A DNA stretch of 64,000 nucleotides from Rhizobium album (GTDB taxonomy: Bacteria; Pseudomonadota; Alphaproteobacteria; Rhizobiales; Rhizobiaceae), in the NCBI RefSeq assembly GCF_003122325.1, contig NZ_QFBC01000015.1:108429-172428 (forward strand), given 5' to 3'. Under the pieces are notes generated by a model. The model saw only the letters and a program-made list of their open reading frames with translations. It searched no databases and had not been told where the DNA came from. Positions 1 through 8,544 of the stretch are shown one piece after another (positions within the stretch are counted from its first letter, which is position 1; each line of letters opens with the position of its first letter). A program made the translations under genes and the position numbers.

Positions 1-1
1 C

Positions 2-202
2 TCAGGCCAGCAGCCTTGCGAGGCTGCCTTCATTGCGGACGCCCGTCTGGAAATAATAGATGATCGAGGAGGCGAGGGCCTCGCGTTCCGCCTCGGTCAT
101 CGGTGGCTGGCGCAGGCAGAGTTGCCTGAAAACGCGCTCGCAGACTTCGATCTCTTCCTCGCGCAGCGGCATCCTGCGATCCGAAAACTGAGTGGTGGTC
201 AT
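2..202 (-). CDS. Small conserved-type hypothetical protein (66 aa)
   Basis: Complete 66-aa reading frame on the minus strand; the stop lies at the very edge of the window. A GGAGG ribosome-binding site sits about 8 nt before the ATG (GGAGGTACAGGAT-ATG), which supports real translation. The protein is charged and probably helical (REEEIEVCERVFRQLC, then an AEREALASSIIYYFQTG segment), with no signal peptide or membrane segment. I do not recognise a family; it resembles the short soluble proteins of unknown role that are common in rhizobia. It is divergent from the hydrolase that follows. Confidence 0.55.
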   Translation of the reverse strand: MTTTQFSDRRMPLREEEIEVCERVFRQLCLRQPPMTEAEREALASSIIYYFQTGVRNEGSLARLLA

Positions 203-389
203 ATCCTGTACCTCCGGCGGCTATCTGGCGCCCATGCACATGAACCCCGGGTGAATGTGCCATCCCACTATGGCGAAGATAGGGGAAACCTGTTAGCGAC
301 GCGAACCGCTTCGCCTCGTTGCCGCGGCGCTTTTGCGCCGGAAGGGGCACCCAGCGCAAGGAGATTTCGTCATTTCTGCCGCCGATTCC

Positions 390-1169
390 ATGCCCTTAGA
401 AGAAACCCGATGGATCGAGACTGAAGGCGCGCGGCTGTTTTCCGCAGCCTGGACGCCACCGACAGGCGGTGAAGGCGCGCCCATCGTCCTGTTTCACGAT
501 TCCCTCGGCTGCGTCGCCCTGTGGCGCAGTTTTCCGGCGCGGCTTGCGGCGGCGACCGGGCGGCGGGTGATCGCCTACGACCGCCTAGGGTTCGGCCGCT
601 CCGACCCGCGTCCCGGCAGGCTGGAATTTGATTTTATCGCGCAGGAGGGGCGAACGGTCCTGCCGCTGCTGGCTTCGACATACGGGTTCGACGAATTTGT
701 GGCCTGCGGCCACAGCGTCGGCGGCGGCATGGCGGTCGAAACGTCGGGCGCCTTTCCGGACATGTGCCGCGCCACCGTTACCATCGCCGCGCAGGCCTTC
801 GTCGAGCCGAGAACGCTCGACGGCATCCGCGTGGTGCAACGGGAGTTCGCGGACCCGGCCAACATGGAGCGGCTGGCGAAATACCACGGCGGCAAGGCAC
901 CCTGGGTTGCCGATGCCTGGATCGGCACCTGGCTGTCGCCAGCCTTTGCGCACTGGACGCTGGATGAAGCCCTCGGCCGCCTGCGCTGCCCGGTGCTGGC
1001 CATCCATGGGGATCAGGACGAGTACGGCTCTCGGGCGCATGCGCATCGCATCGCCGATGGTCGCGGAACCGTCCGCATTCTGGCCGGCACCGGACATGTG
1101 CCGCATCGCGAATGCGAGGAACTGCTTTCTGCGGTGATTGCGCGCTTCCTCCAGGATGGTTGTCCTTGA
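390..1169 (+). CDS. Alpha/beta-fold hydrolase
   Basis: A 259-aa alpha/beta hydrolase (esterase, lactonase or similar; substrate unknown). The nucleophile elbow GHSVGGG provides the catalytic serine; the later HGDQDEYGS supplies the likely acid and GTGHVPHRE the catalytic histidine, in the usual order. The oxyanion-loop region FHDSLGC is near residue 35. There is no signal peptide, so it is probably cytoplasmic. Start: the frame is open up to a TTG at 333, but the sequence becomes family-like from the ATG at 390. The AAGGAG at about 358 is too far from 390 to be decisive, so the start is uncertain. It stands alone, about 80 nt before the GntR gene. Confidence 0.8.
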   Translation: MPLEETRWIETEGARLFSAAWTPPTGGEGAPIVLFHDSLGCVALWRSFPARLAAATGRRVIAYDRLGFGRSDPRPGRLEFDFIAQEGRTVLPLLASTYGFDEFVACGHSVGGGMAVETSGAFPDMCRATVTIAAQAFVEPRTLDGIRVVQREFADPANMERLAKYHGGKAPWVADAWIGTWLSPAFAHWTLDEALGRLRCPVLAIHGDQDEYGSRAHAHRIADGRGTVRILAGTGHVPHRECEELLSAVIARFLQDGCP

Positions 1170-1216
1170 CTGCCGCCCGATAAAATCGGCTTGCTTCCTC
1201 CCGATGCAGACTGTAA

Positions 1217-1243
1217 TCGTCAAGTCATCTGATGACTTGACGA
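1217..1243. promoter_or_regulatory. Perfect 27-bp palindrome, probable GntR operator
   Basis: Two 13-bp arms are perfect inverted copies around a single central T; the core is GTCATCTGATGAC. It lies 9 nt before the proposed ATG (1252) of the GntR/FadR-type regulator. Operators of FCD-type GntR proteins are short palindromes of this GTNNNNNAC style, so autoregulation is the natural reading. A perfect palindrome of this length is not expected by chance in 64 kb. Confidence 0.75.
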
Positions 1244-1251
1244 ATGAGCCC

Positions 1252-1929
1252 ATGCACCCGATCGGCAGAACAAATCTGGCGGATACAGCGGTCGAAGCGA
1301 TCCGCGCGGAAATCCTGTCGAAACGATGGAATCTCGGGGAGAAACTGCCGAACGAAGCGGCGTTGTGCGCCATGCTGTCGGTGAGTCGCGGCACGATCCG
1401 CGAAGCGGTGCGGGTTCTTGTCTCCCAGGGCTATCTGGAAACACGGCAGGGCTCGGGAACCTACGTGGTGTCCACGTCGGATGTGGTGCGGCCGATCACC
1501 ATGGCCCGTCGCGCCGGGCTGCGCGACCAGTTCGAAGCGCGTTGCGCCCTCGACGTCGAGGCGGCGCGCCTGGCGGCCGTGCGCCACACGCCGGCGGTGG
1601 TTGCCAAGCTTCGCGCGCTGCTGGAGCAACGGGGCGATCATGATGGCGACAATCGCGCCGTGTTCGTCGAGCGCGATCTTGCCTTCCACAAGGCGATCAT
1701 CGCCGCATCGGAAAACCGGGCGATGATCGAGATCTACGAGTTTTTTTCACGATCGATTGCCGAAACCATCGAGTCGACCCTGGGCGGCGACATTCCGGAA
1801 CCGGATCGGCAGGCGCATGACGATATCGTCGATGCCATCGAAAGCGGTGATCCGGAAAAGGCCGATGCGGCTGTGCGCCGTTTCATGGCGCCGGTGCTGG
1901 CCGCCCTCGACAGGTTGCTGATGTCATGA
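1252..1929 (+). CDS. GntR family regulator, FadR/FCD subfamily
   Basis: A 225-aa DNA-binding regulator. The N-terminal winged helix-turn-helix (LGEKLPNEAALCAMLSVSRG then TIREAVRVLVSQGYLETRQGSG) is the GntR signature. The C-terminal helical domain with ERDLAFHKAII and later HDDIVDAIESGD is an FCD ligand-binding domain, which often binds a small carboxylate through His/Asp residues. I chose the ATG at 1252 because the alternative at 1204 would place the 27-bp palindrome inside the coding region. Its stop overlaps the ATG of the MFS gene (ATGA), so the two are cotranscribed and the transporter is the likely target. Ligand unknown. Confidence 0.88.
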   Translation: MHPIGRTNLADTAVEAIRAEILSKRWNLGEKLPNEAALCAMLSVSRGTIREAVRVLVSQGYLETRQGSGTYVVSTSDVVRPITMARRAGLRDQFEARCALDVEAARLAAVRHTPAVVAKLRALLEQRGDHDGDNRAVFVERDLAFHKAIIAASENRAMIEIYEFFSRSIAETIESTLGGDIPEPDRQAHDDIVDAIESGDPEKADAAVRRFMAPVLAALDRLLMS

Positions 1930-3191
1930 CCTTGCAGGCCGAAGAACGACAGCCGATATCCCCCGAAACCGGGCGTCCTCCTGTGACACCGGCCGCCGTA
2001 GGCCATTCCCCGCTCGGGCGCATCCTGCTGGGTGTCAGCCTTGTGCTGATCGCCTTCAACCTGCGCCCGGTTTTCTCCAGCGCGTCCGCGCTGCTGCCCG
2101 AAATCCGCACCGGCTACGGCCTTTCCCCCTTGGGAGCGACGGTGCTGACGACCTTGCCGGTCGTCTGCCTCGGCGCATTCTCTCCGTTCGCAGCAAAGCT
2201 CGCGCAACGCATCGGCACCGAGCGCGTGTTGCTGGGCGTGCTTTTCCTGCTGGCGCTCGGCACGGCGATGCGCGGCCTTTCTTCATCGACGCTGCTGTTC
2301 CTGGGAACGGCGCTCGCAGGCGCCTGCATCGCCATAGGCAATGTCCTGCTTCCGGGGCTCGTCAAACGCGACTTTTCCGACAGGGCGGCATTGATGACCG
2401 GCTGCTACACCATGGCGCTTTGCGCCGGTGCAGCCGGTGCAGCCGGATTTTCGGTGCCGCTCGAAGGTCTTTTCGGCGGCTCCCTCGAAGCCACGCTGGC
2501 GATCTGGGCCCTGCCGGCCTTCATCGTCGGACTGCTCTGGCTGCCGCAGGCTATCGGCGGGCGATCGCAGGCGCGGCGAAGCAGCGTGCAAGTCATCGGC
2601 CTGTGGCGGGATCCGGTCGCCTGGCAGGTGACGCTGTTCATGGGCCTGCAATCGGCGCTGGCTTATTGCGTCTTTGGGTGGATGGTTCCTATCCTGCGCG
2701 AGCGCGGTCTCGACGGCGTCACCGCCGGCGCCATCGTATCCGTATCCGTCATGGTGCAGGCCGTTTCCTGCCTCGCCGCCCCGCACATCGCCGTGCGCGG
2801 CAAGGACCAGCGGCTGATCAATGTCGTGTTGTGCGGTTTTGCTGTGGTGGGGCTGCTCGGCCTGCTGTTTGCGCCGCTTTGGGGCGTGTGGTTCTGGGCG
2901 GTCCTGCAGGGCATGGGCCAGGGCGGGTTGATCGCGGTGGTGATGACCGTCATCGTGTTGCGATCCCGCGACGCCCATGTGGCCTCCCATCTTTCGGGCA
3001 TGGCGCAATGCGTCGGATACCTGCTTGCGGCCATCGGTCCGCTGGTCGTCGGCTTGATTCGCGACTGGACCGGCGGTTTTGCCTGGTGCGCCGTGCTTTT
3101 TGTCCTGCTCGGCTGCGGCGCGGCGTTCAACGGCTGGCTTGCCGGGCGCCGCCTGCATGTCGAGGCGAAGGTCGTTGCTGCGCAGAAATGA
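1926..3191 (+). CDS. MFS transporter of the CynX/NimT type
   Basis: A 421-aa inner-membrane protein with about 12 hydrophobic segments. The first helix contains LIAFNLRPVFSS, the NLRP-type motif of the cyanate/nitroimidazole (CynX/NimT) branch of the major facilitator superfamily, followed by SPFAAKLAQRIGTERVLL, the family loop 2-3 equivalent. Members export or import small anions and drugs; the substrate here cannot be told. Translationally coupled to the GntR gene by a 4-nt overlap. No cyanase (cynS) is nearby, so a cyanate role is not supported by context. Confidence 0.85.
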   Translation: MTLQAEERQPISPETGRPPVTPAAVGHSPLGRILLGVSLVLIAFNLRPVFSSASALLPEIRTGYGLSPLGATVLTTLPVVCLGAFSPFAAKLAQRIGTERVLLGVLFLLALGTAMRGLSSSTLLFLGTALAGACIAIGNVLLPGLVKRDFSDRAALMTGCYTMALCAGAAGAAGFSVPLEGLFGGSLEATLAIWALPAFIVGLLWLPQAIGGRSQARRSSVQVIGLWRDPVAWQVTLFMGLQSALAYCVFGWMVPILRERGLDGVTAGAIVSVSVMVQAVSCLAAPHIAVRGKDQRLINVVLCGFAVVGLLGLLFAPLWGVWFWAVLQGMGQGGLIAVVMTVIVLRSRDAHVASHLSGMAQCVGYLLAAIGPLVVGLIRDWTGGFAWCAVLFVLLGCGAAFNGWLAGRRLHVEAKVVAAQK

Positions 3192-3257
3192 GAATGCGTT
3201 CATCCGCCATCCGACCACCGATAGTACCCCTTCACGAAAACGAAAGCAGGTAATGCC

Positions 3258-4214
3258 GTGTCGACGATCCGTAAACCGCTGGATGTTACCGCCGTCGGCC
3301 TGATGGTTTTGATCTGCCTCGTCTGGTCGGTGCAGCAGATCGGGCTCAAGGCAACCGGCCACCTGGCAGCACCTGTGCTGCAGATCGGCGTCCGCTCGGT
3401 CATTGCGGCTTTCTGCGTCTGGGCTCTGGTGCGCCTTCGCGGTGATCGTATCCCGTTCTCCGGCAGCACCGCCGTCACCGGTGTCTTCGTCGGGCTGCTT
3501 TTCGGATTCGAGTTCCTGCTGCTGGCTGAAAGCATCAAGCTGACCTCGGCATCACATGTCGTCGTGTTCCTCTACACGGCGCCGATCTTTGCGGCCCTTG
3601 GCCTCCATTGGAGACTGCCATCCGAACGGCTTGCGGCCGGCCAGTGGGTCGGCATCGCGCTGGCGGCAGCGGGAATTGCCGTCGCCTTTATCGGCAACGG
3701 CCCGTCCACATCCGCGGATCTTTCCTCCATGTTGCTCGGCGATCTGCTGGCATTGTGTGCCGGTGCCGGTTGGGGCGCGACCACCATCGTCATCCGCTGT
3801 TCGCGGCTCAGCACCGTCCCGGCGACGCACACGCTTTTCTATCAGCTGGCTGCCGCCGGCGTGCTGCTCACCTTGGCGGCTTTCGCCTCGGGGCAAACCC
3901 TGATCGTGCCGACCTGGCTGCTCGGCCTCAACCTGGTGTTCCAGGCATTCGTGGTCTGTTTCTTCAGCTTCCTGGTCTGGTTCTGGATGCTGACGCAATA
4001 CCGCGCGTCGCAATTGGGCGTCTTGTCGCTGATGTCGCCCCTGTTCGGCGTCGTGCTCGGTGTCCTTCTTCTCGGCGAACCCTTGTCGATGGAATTCCTG
4101 CTGGGCTCCTCCATCGTTCTTGCCGGCATCGTCATCGTGACGGGTTATCCCTGGTTTCGCCAATGGCGGCTACGCCACGCCTCGTCCATCGCTGTAAAAC
4201 GCACTGCCGATTGA
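3258..4214 (+). CDS. EamA/DMT family transporter
   Basis: A 318-aa membrane protein with about ten hydrophobic helices arranged as two EamA repeats (roughly residues 12-140 and 160-295; the repeat ends read FLYTAPIFAALG and LMSPLFGVVLGVLLLGEPLS). This is the drug/metabolite transporter superfamily, which usually exports amino acids or metabolites. GTG start at 3258, preceded by an AGCAGG-type ribosome-binding site. It follows the MFS gene by 66 nt and may belong to the same GntR-controlled unit. Substrate unknown. Confidence 0.85.
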   Translation: MSTIRKPLDVTAVGLMVLICLVWSVQQIGLKATGHLAAPVLQIGVRSVIAAFCVWALVRLRGDRIPFSGSTAVTGVFVGLLFGFEFLLLAESIKLTSASHVVVFLYTAPIFAALGLHWRLPSERLAAGQWVGIALAAAGIAVAFIGNGPSTSADLSSMLLGDLLALCAGAGWGATTIVIRCSRLSTVPATHTLFYQLAAAGVLLTLAAFASGQTLIVPTWLLGLNLVFQAFVVCFFSFLVWFWMLTQYRASQLGVLSLMSPLFGVVLGVLLLGEPLSMEFLLGSSIVLAGIVIVTGYPWFRQWRLRHASSIAVKRTAD

Positions 4215-4227
4215 AGCGGGCGTTCAT

Positions 4228-4239
4228 CGAAACGTTTCG
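4228..4239. promoter_or_regulatory. CGAAACGTTTCG palindrome (LacI-type half-sites)
   Basis: A 12-bp perfect palindrome in the 168-nt gap before the isochorismatase gene. The GAAACGTTTC core resembles operators of LacI/GalR repressors, but a palindrome this short can occur by chance and no LacI repressor is present in the window. Confidence 0.25.
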
Positions 4240-4382
4240 TCAGGAATGCGGCGGCTGCTTGCCGCGAGGCTTCGGCGGGGAGAAGGGGCAAGAGGCGACC
4301 TGTGGATTTCACCCTCGCCAGTCGCCGCCGCAAGGCGTAATGCTACCGGATCCAGAATCGCAAACGTGGAATTGGAACGGCA

Positions 4383-4934
4383 ATGGCGCAGACAGCCCTG
4401 ATTATCGTCGACCTGCAAAACGATTATTTCGATGGCGGCAAGTTTCCGCTCGTCGGCACCGAGGAAGCCGCCGCCAATGCGGCGAAACTTCTTGAAAATT
4501 TCCGCAACAAGGGCGACCTGGTCGTGCATGTCCAGCATGTGTCGACGGAAAGCGATGCAGGTTTTTTCGCTCCCGGAACCGATGGCGCCGAGATCAATCC
4601 CGCGGTCGCGCCGAACAGCGGCGAAGCAATCGTGGTCAAGCATGGCATCAACGCGTTTCAGGGCACCGATCTCAAGGCGTTGCTCGACGGCAAGAACATC
4701 GAGGATGTGGTGATTGCCGGCGCCATGAGCCATATGTGCGTCGATGCCGTGACGCGGGCAGCGTCGGACCATGGCTACCGCGCCACTGTCGTCCACGATG
4801 CCGTTGCAACCCGCGATCTTGAATTCGGCGGCAAGACGGTGCCTGCCGCCGATGTGCATGCCGCTTTTATGTCGGCTCTGGCTTTCGGTTACGCGGCGGT
4901 CGTTTCGACCGAGGATTATCTCGGCAACGCTTGA
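4383..4934 (+). CDS. Isochorismatase-fold cysteine hydrolase
   Basis: A 183-aa cysteine hydrolase of the isochorismatase/nicotinamidase superfamily. The triad is visible: Asp in IIVDLQNDYF (near residue 10), Lys in AIVVKHGINAF (near residue 84) and the nucleophile Cys in AMSHMCVDAV (near residue 119), with the cis-peptide-type GAMS just before it. Family members hydrolyse amides or vinyl ethers (nicotinamide, carbamoyl compounds, isochorismate); the exact substrate is not predictable. There is no signal peptide. It converges on the E1 gene. A possible partner of the upstream transporters, but separated from them by 168 nt. Confidence 0.85.
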   Translation: MAQTALIIVDLQNDYFDGGKFPLVGTEEAAANAAKLLENFRNKGDLVVHVQHVSTESDAGFFAPGTDGAEINPAVAPNSGEAIVVKHGINAFQGTDLKALLDGKNIEDVVIAGAMSHMCVDAVTRAASDHGYRATVVHDAVATRDLEFGGKTVPAADVHAAFMSALAFGYAAVVSTEDYLGNA

Positions 4935-4959
4935 TCCGCCAAGCCGGTCCGGTTGGGGG

Positions 4960-7038
4960 TCAGAAGCTCAGCAAAGTTTCCATTCTTGCGCGGATTTTCT
5001 CGACGGAGGGAACGGCCGCGTCGAGCAGGACGCGGTTGTGGGGGCTCGGAATGTCCGGCATGGTCAGGCGGGCGACCGGAGCTTCGAGGTCCATGAATGC
5101 CTGTTCGGCGACGACGGCGGAAATTTCCGCGCCAAAACCGGCCGTGCCGAGATCTTCGTGGACGATCAGGCAACGGCGGGTGCGGCGCACCGACGACAGC
5201 ACCGTGTCCCTGTCCCAGGGCATCAGCGTTCTCAGGTCGATGACATCGGCGGAAAAACCCTCCGCCGCCTCTTCGCAGCGATGCACCATGGCACCCCAGG
5301 TGACGAGCGTGATCCGCTCTCCGCTGCGTGTCAGGTTCGCCTTGCCGAAGGGCAGGGCGTAGTCGTCGCCCGGATAGGGCCGGCGCGCCCAGACATGGTC
5401 GAGCATGGCCCGATGTTCGAAGAAGATTACCGGATCGTTGCCGCGCAATCCGGTGCGCAGCAGGCCCACCGCATCGGTCGCATTCGAGGGCACGGCGACT
5501 TTCCAGCCGGGCTGATGGATGAAGGCGACTTCGTTGGTCTGGCTGTGCCAGGGGTCGCCGGTCTTTAGGAAGCCACCGGGCATGCGCAGCACCATCGGGG
5601 CGGCGAAACGATTGTTGGTGCGCCAGCGGATCGTGCCGCAGTCGTTGATCTGCTCGGTGGCCGGTTCTGCATATTTGCGGAACTGGATTTCGGGCACCGG
5701 CATCAGCCCGGCCAGCGCCATGCCGACCGCGCGGCCGACGATGCCTTCTTCGGAGAGCGACGTATCGAACACCCGTTCCGCGCCGAATTTTTCCTGCAGG
5801 CCGAGCGTCACGCCATGGACGCCGCCCTTGCGGCCGATATCCTCGCCGAATAGCGCCATCCGGTCGTTGATCGCCAGTTCGTGCCCCAGCGTGCGCCGGA
5901 TCGCCATCGCCATGGTGATGCGTGGGCCTTCCACCGCGGCGGTTTCCGTGGTTGCGGGGGAGTGAATTCCATGCGGACGCAAACCGCCCATCACCTGCAT
6001 CTCGCCCTCGAAATAGACGTGGCGCGTTACGCTTTCGGGCGCCGCATTCGGACGGTTTTCGGCTTCGATCCGGGCTGCTTCCACCGCTTGCCTGGCGTGG
6101 AGCCGCGTCTCTTCCCATTCCTCATCGCTGAGGACCGCCGGCACGATATGATCCCGCAGGCGCGGCAGCGGGTCGCGTGCCCATTCGTTTCGCACGACGT
6201 CTTCGCTCTTGTAGGCCTGCTTGTCCTGAAAGCTGTGTCCCTGCAGGCGCGGCACGGTCAGGCGCAGCAGCACCGGCCCGCGCTCGCCGCGCACCTGTTG
6301 GACGGCTTGCTGCATCAGCCGTGCGGTCTCGGCCGGATCGCAGCCGTCGCCCTGCAGGATGCGGAGATTGCGCCACGCCGCCAGATTGGCTGCGATGTTG
6401 CCGCCCGGCGTCTGCATGCCGGAGGGGACGGAGATGCCGTAGCCGTTGTCCTCAATGTAGAACAGCATCGGCAGGCTTTGCGTGGTGGCGAGGGTGAGCG
6501 CCGACCAGAAGCCGTTCGAGGCGACGGAGCCGTCGCCGCCGCACACCACCGCGATGCTGCGTTCATAACCGGGCTTGCCGAGTACATCATGGTAATATCT
6601 GATCGCCTGTGCCCAGCCGGCGGCCGGCGTATATTGCGTACCGACACCGCCGCTCATCGGCAGGGCCGGAGGACCTTGCAGGTTGGGGTAGTTGAAGGTC
6701 ACGCCGATATCGCGGCCGTCGGAATAGCCGCCGGCGCGCGCCATGGCCGACCCCAGCGCGTCGGCCGGATCGACACCGAGCGACAGCAGCAGCGGGCGGG
6801 ACCGATAATAACCGCAGACGGCATCGTTGCGATCGGTCAGCAGGCTGCCGAGCACGATCTGCGCCATGTCGTGACCGCGAGCGGAAAACTGGTAATGCAG
6901 CTTCTTTTCGGGGATGAGGCGGGTTTCTTCCAACTCATCGAGAGCACGCGACAGGTGCAGAAGATAAGAAATGCGCTTCCAGTCGACGGTTTCGTCCGGG
7001 GCGGTGCGAACAACCTGTTTGAGTGCAACCTGCGCCAT
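4960..7038 (-). CDS. Fused alpha/beta 2-oxoacid dehydrogenase E1 component
   Basis: A 692-aa thiamine-diphosphate enzyme carrying both E1 subunits in one chain. The N-terminal half (about 1-340) is E1-alpha: the ThDP motif starts at GDG (168-170) and ends at Asn 198 (FYIEDNGYGIS). The C-terminal half (about 370-692) is E1-beta: ALFGEDIGRKGGVHGVT, FDTSLSEEGIVGRAVGMAL and EIQFRKYAEPATEQI are typical of branched-chain or acetoin/pyruvate E1-beta. It would decarboxylate a 2-oxo acid and pass the acyl group to a lipoyl E2; no E2 or E3 gene is in the window. GGAGG precedes the ATG at 7038. Divergent from an Lrp-type gene, as bkd operons often are, so branched-chain 2-oxoacids are the first guess. 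Confidence 0.85.
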   Translation of the reverse strand: MAQVALKQVVRTAPDETVDWKRISYLLHLSRALDELEETRLIPEKKLHYQFSARGHDMAQIVLGSLLTDRNDAVCGYYRSRPLLLSLGVDPADALGSAMARAGGYSDGRDIGVTFNYPNLQGPPALPMSGGVGTQYTPAAGWAQAIRYYHDVLGKPGYERSIAVVCGGDGSVASNGFWSALTLATTQSLPMLFYIEDNGYGISVPSGMQTPGGNIAANLAAWRNLRILQGDGCDPAETARLMQQAVQQVRGERGPVLLRLTVPRLQGHSFQDKQAYKSEDVVRNEWARDPLPRLRDHIVPAVLSDEEWEETRLHARQAVEAARIEAENRPNAAPESVTRHVYFEGEMQVMGGLRPHGIHSPATTETAAVEGPRITMAMAIRRTLGHELAINDRMALFGEDIGRKGGVHGVTLGLQEKFGAERVFDTSLSEEGIVGRAVGMALAGLMPVPEIQFRKYAEPATEQINDCGTIRWRTNNRFAAPMVLRMPGGFLKTGDPWHSQTNEVAFIHQPGWKVAVPSNATDAVGLLRTGLRGNDPVIFFEHRAMLDHVWARRPYPGDDYALPFGKANLTRSGERITLVTWGAMVHRCEEAAEGFSADVIDLRTLMPWDRDTVLSSVRRTRRCLIVHEDLGTAGFGAEISAVVAEQAFMDLEAPVARLTMPDIPSPHNRVLLDAAVPSVEKIRARMETLLSF

Positions 7039-7154
7039 GGTTTCCTCCCATAATTCCAGATTGCAAAATTATAGGCGTCCTCCACGAAAATGCGTTTCAA
7101 AGACGGCATTCGCGGCTATGGTTTTGATCGGGATAATTCGCATCCTTGGGATTC

Positions 7155-7625
7155 ATGATGAAAACAGTTCACATCGATGACATCGACAAGAAGATTCTCA
7201 AGGTGCTGCAGCGCCGCGGCGATGTCAGCCATGCCGTGCTTGCCGAGGAGGTGGGCGCGTCTACGGCCTCCTGCTGGCGCAGGATCAAGGCGCTTGAGGA
7301 GCAGGGCGTTCTCGGGCCGACCGTCCGGCTCGTCGATCCCGACCGGATCGGCCGGGGACTGAACGTCTTTTGCCAGGTGCGCATGAAATCGCATGACCCG
7401 GCAGCGCGCCGGGATTTCGAGGATATCATCCAGACCTATGAGGAGGTGATCGAGTGTTACTCGATGTCCGGTGAATGGGACTATCTCATCCGCATCGCCG
7501 TCAGGGACGTCAAGGATTACGAACGCCTGCTCATGCACGATATCCTCACCCATCCGGCGGTGGCCAATTCATCGTCGCACTTCGCGCTGAAAAGCGTGAA
7601 ATACACGACGGAACTGCCGCTGTAG
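7155..7625 (+). CDS. Lrp/AsnC family regulator (BkdR-like position)
   Basis: A 156-aa protein with the N-terminal Lrp helix-turn-helix (DKKILKVLQRRGDVSHAVLAEEV, then STASCWRRIKALEEQGVL) and the C-terminal RAM/AsnC effector domain (VIECYSMSGEWDYLIRIAV). Starts are possible at two adjacent ATGs (7155, 7158); an upstream TTG is less likely. It is divergent from the fused E1 gene across a 116-nt promoter region. In Pseudomonas the Lrp homologue BkdR activates the branched-chain keto-acid dehydrogenase genes, so control of the E1 gene by a branched-chain amino acid is likely by analogy. Confidence 0.87.
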   Translation: MMKTVHIDDIDKKILKVLQRRGDVSHAVLAEEVGASTASCWRRIKALEEQGVLGPTVRLVDPDRIGRGLNVFCQVRMKSHDPAARRDFEDIIQTYEEVIECYSMSGEWDYLIRIAVRDVKDYERLLMHDILTHPAVANSSSHFALKSVKYTTELPL

Positions 7626-7629
7626 CCGG

Positions 7630-8540
<911 letters not shown>

Positions 8541-8544
<4 letters not shown>

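Noticed and set aside
4938..4957. Possible bidirectional terminator between the isochorismatase and E1 genes
   Set aside because: The CCAAGCCGG/CCGGTTGG symmetry is imperfect and has no T-run on either strand.
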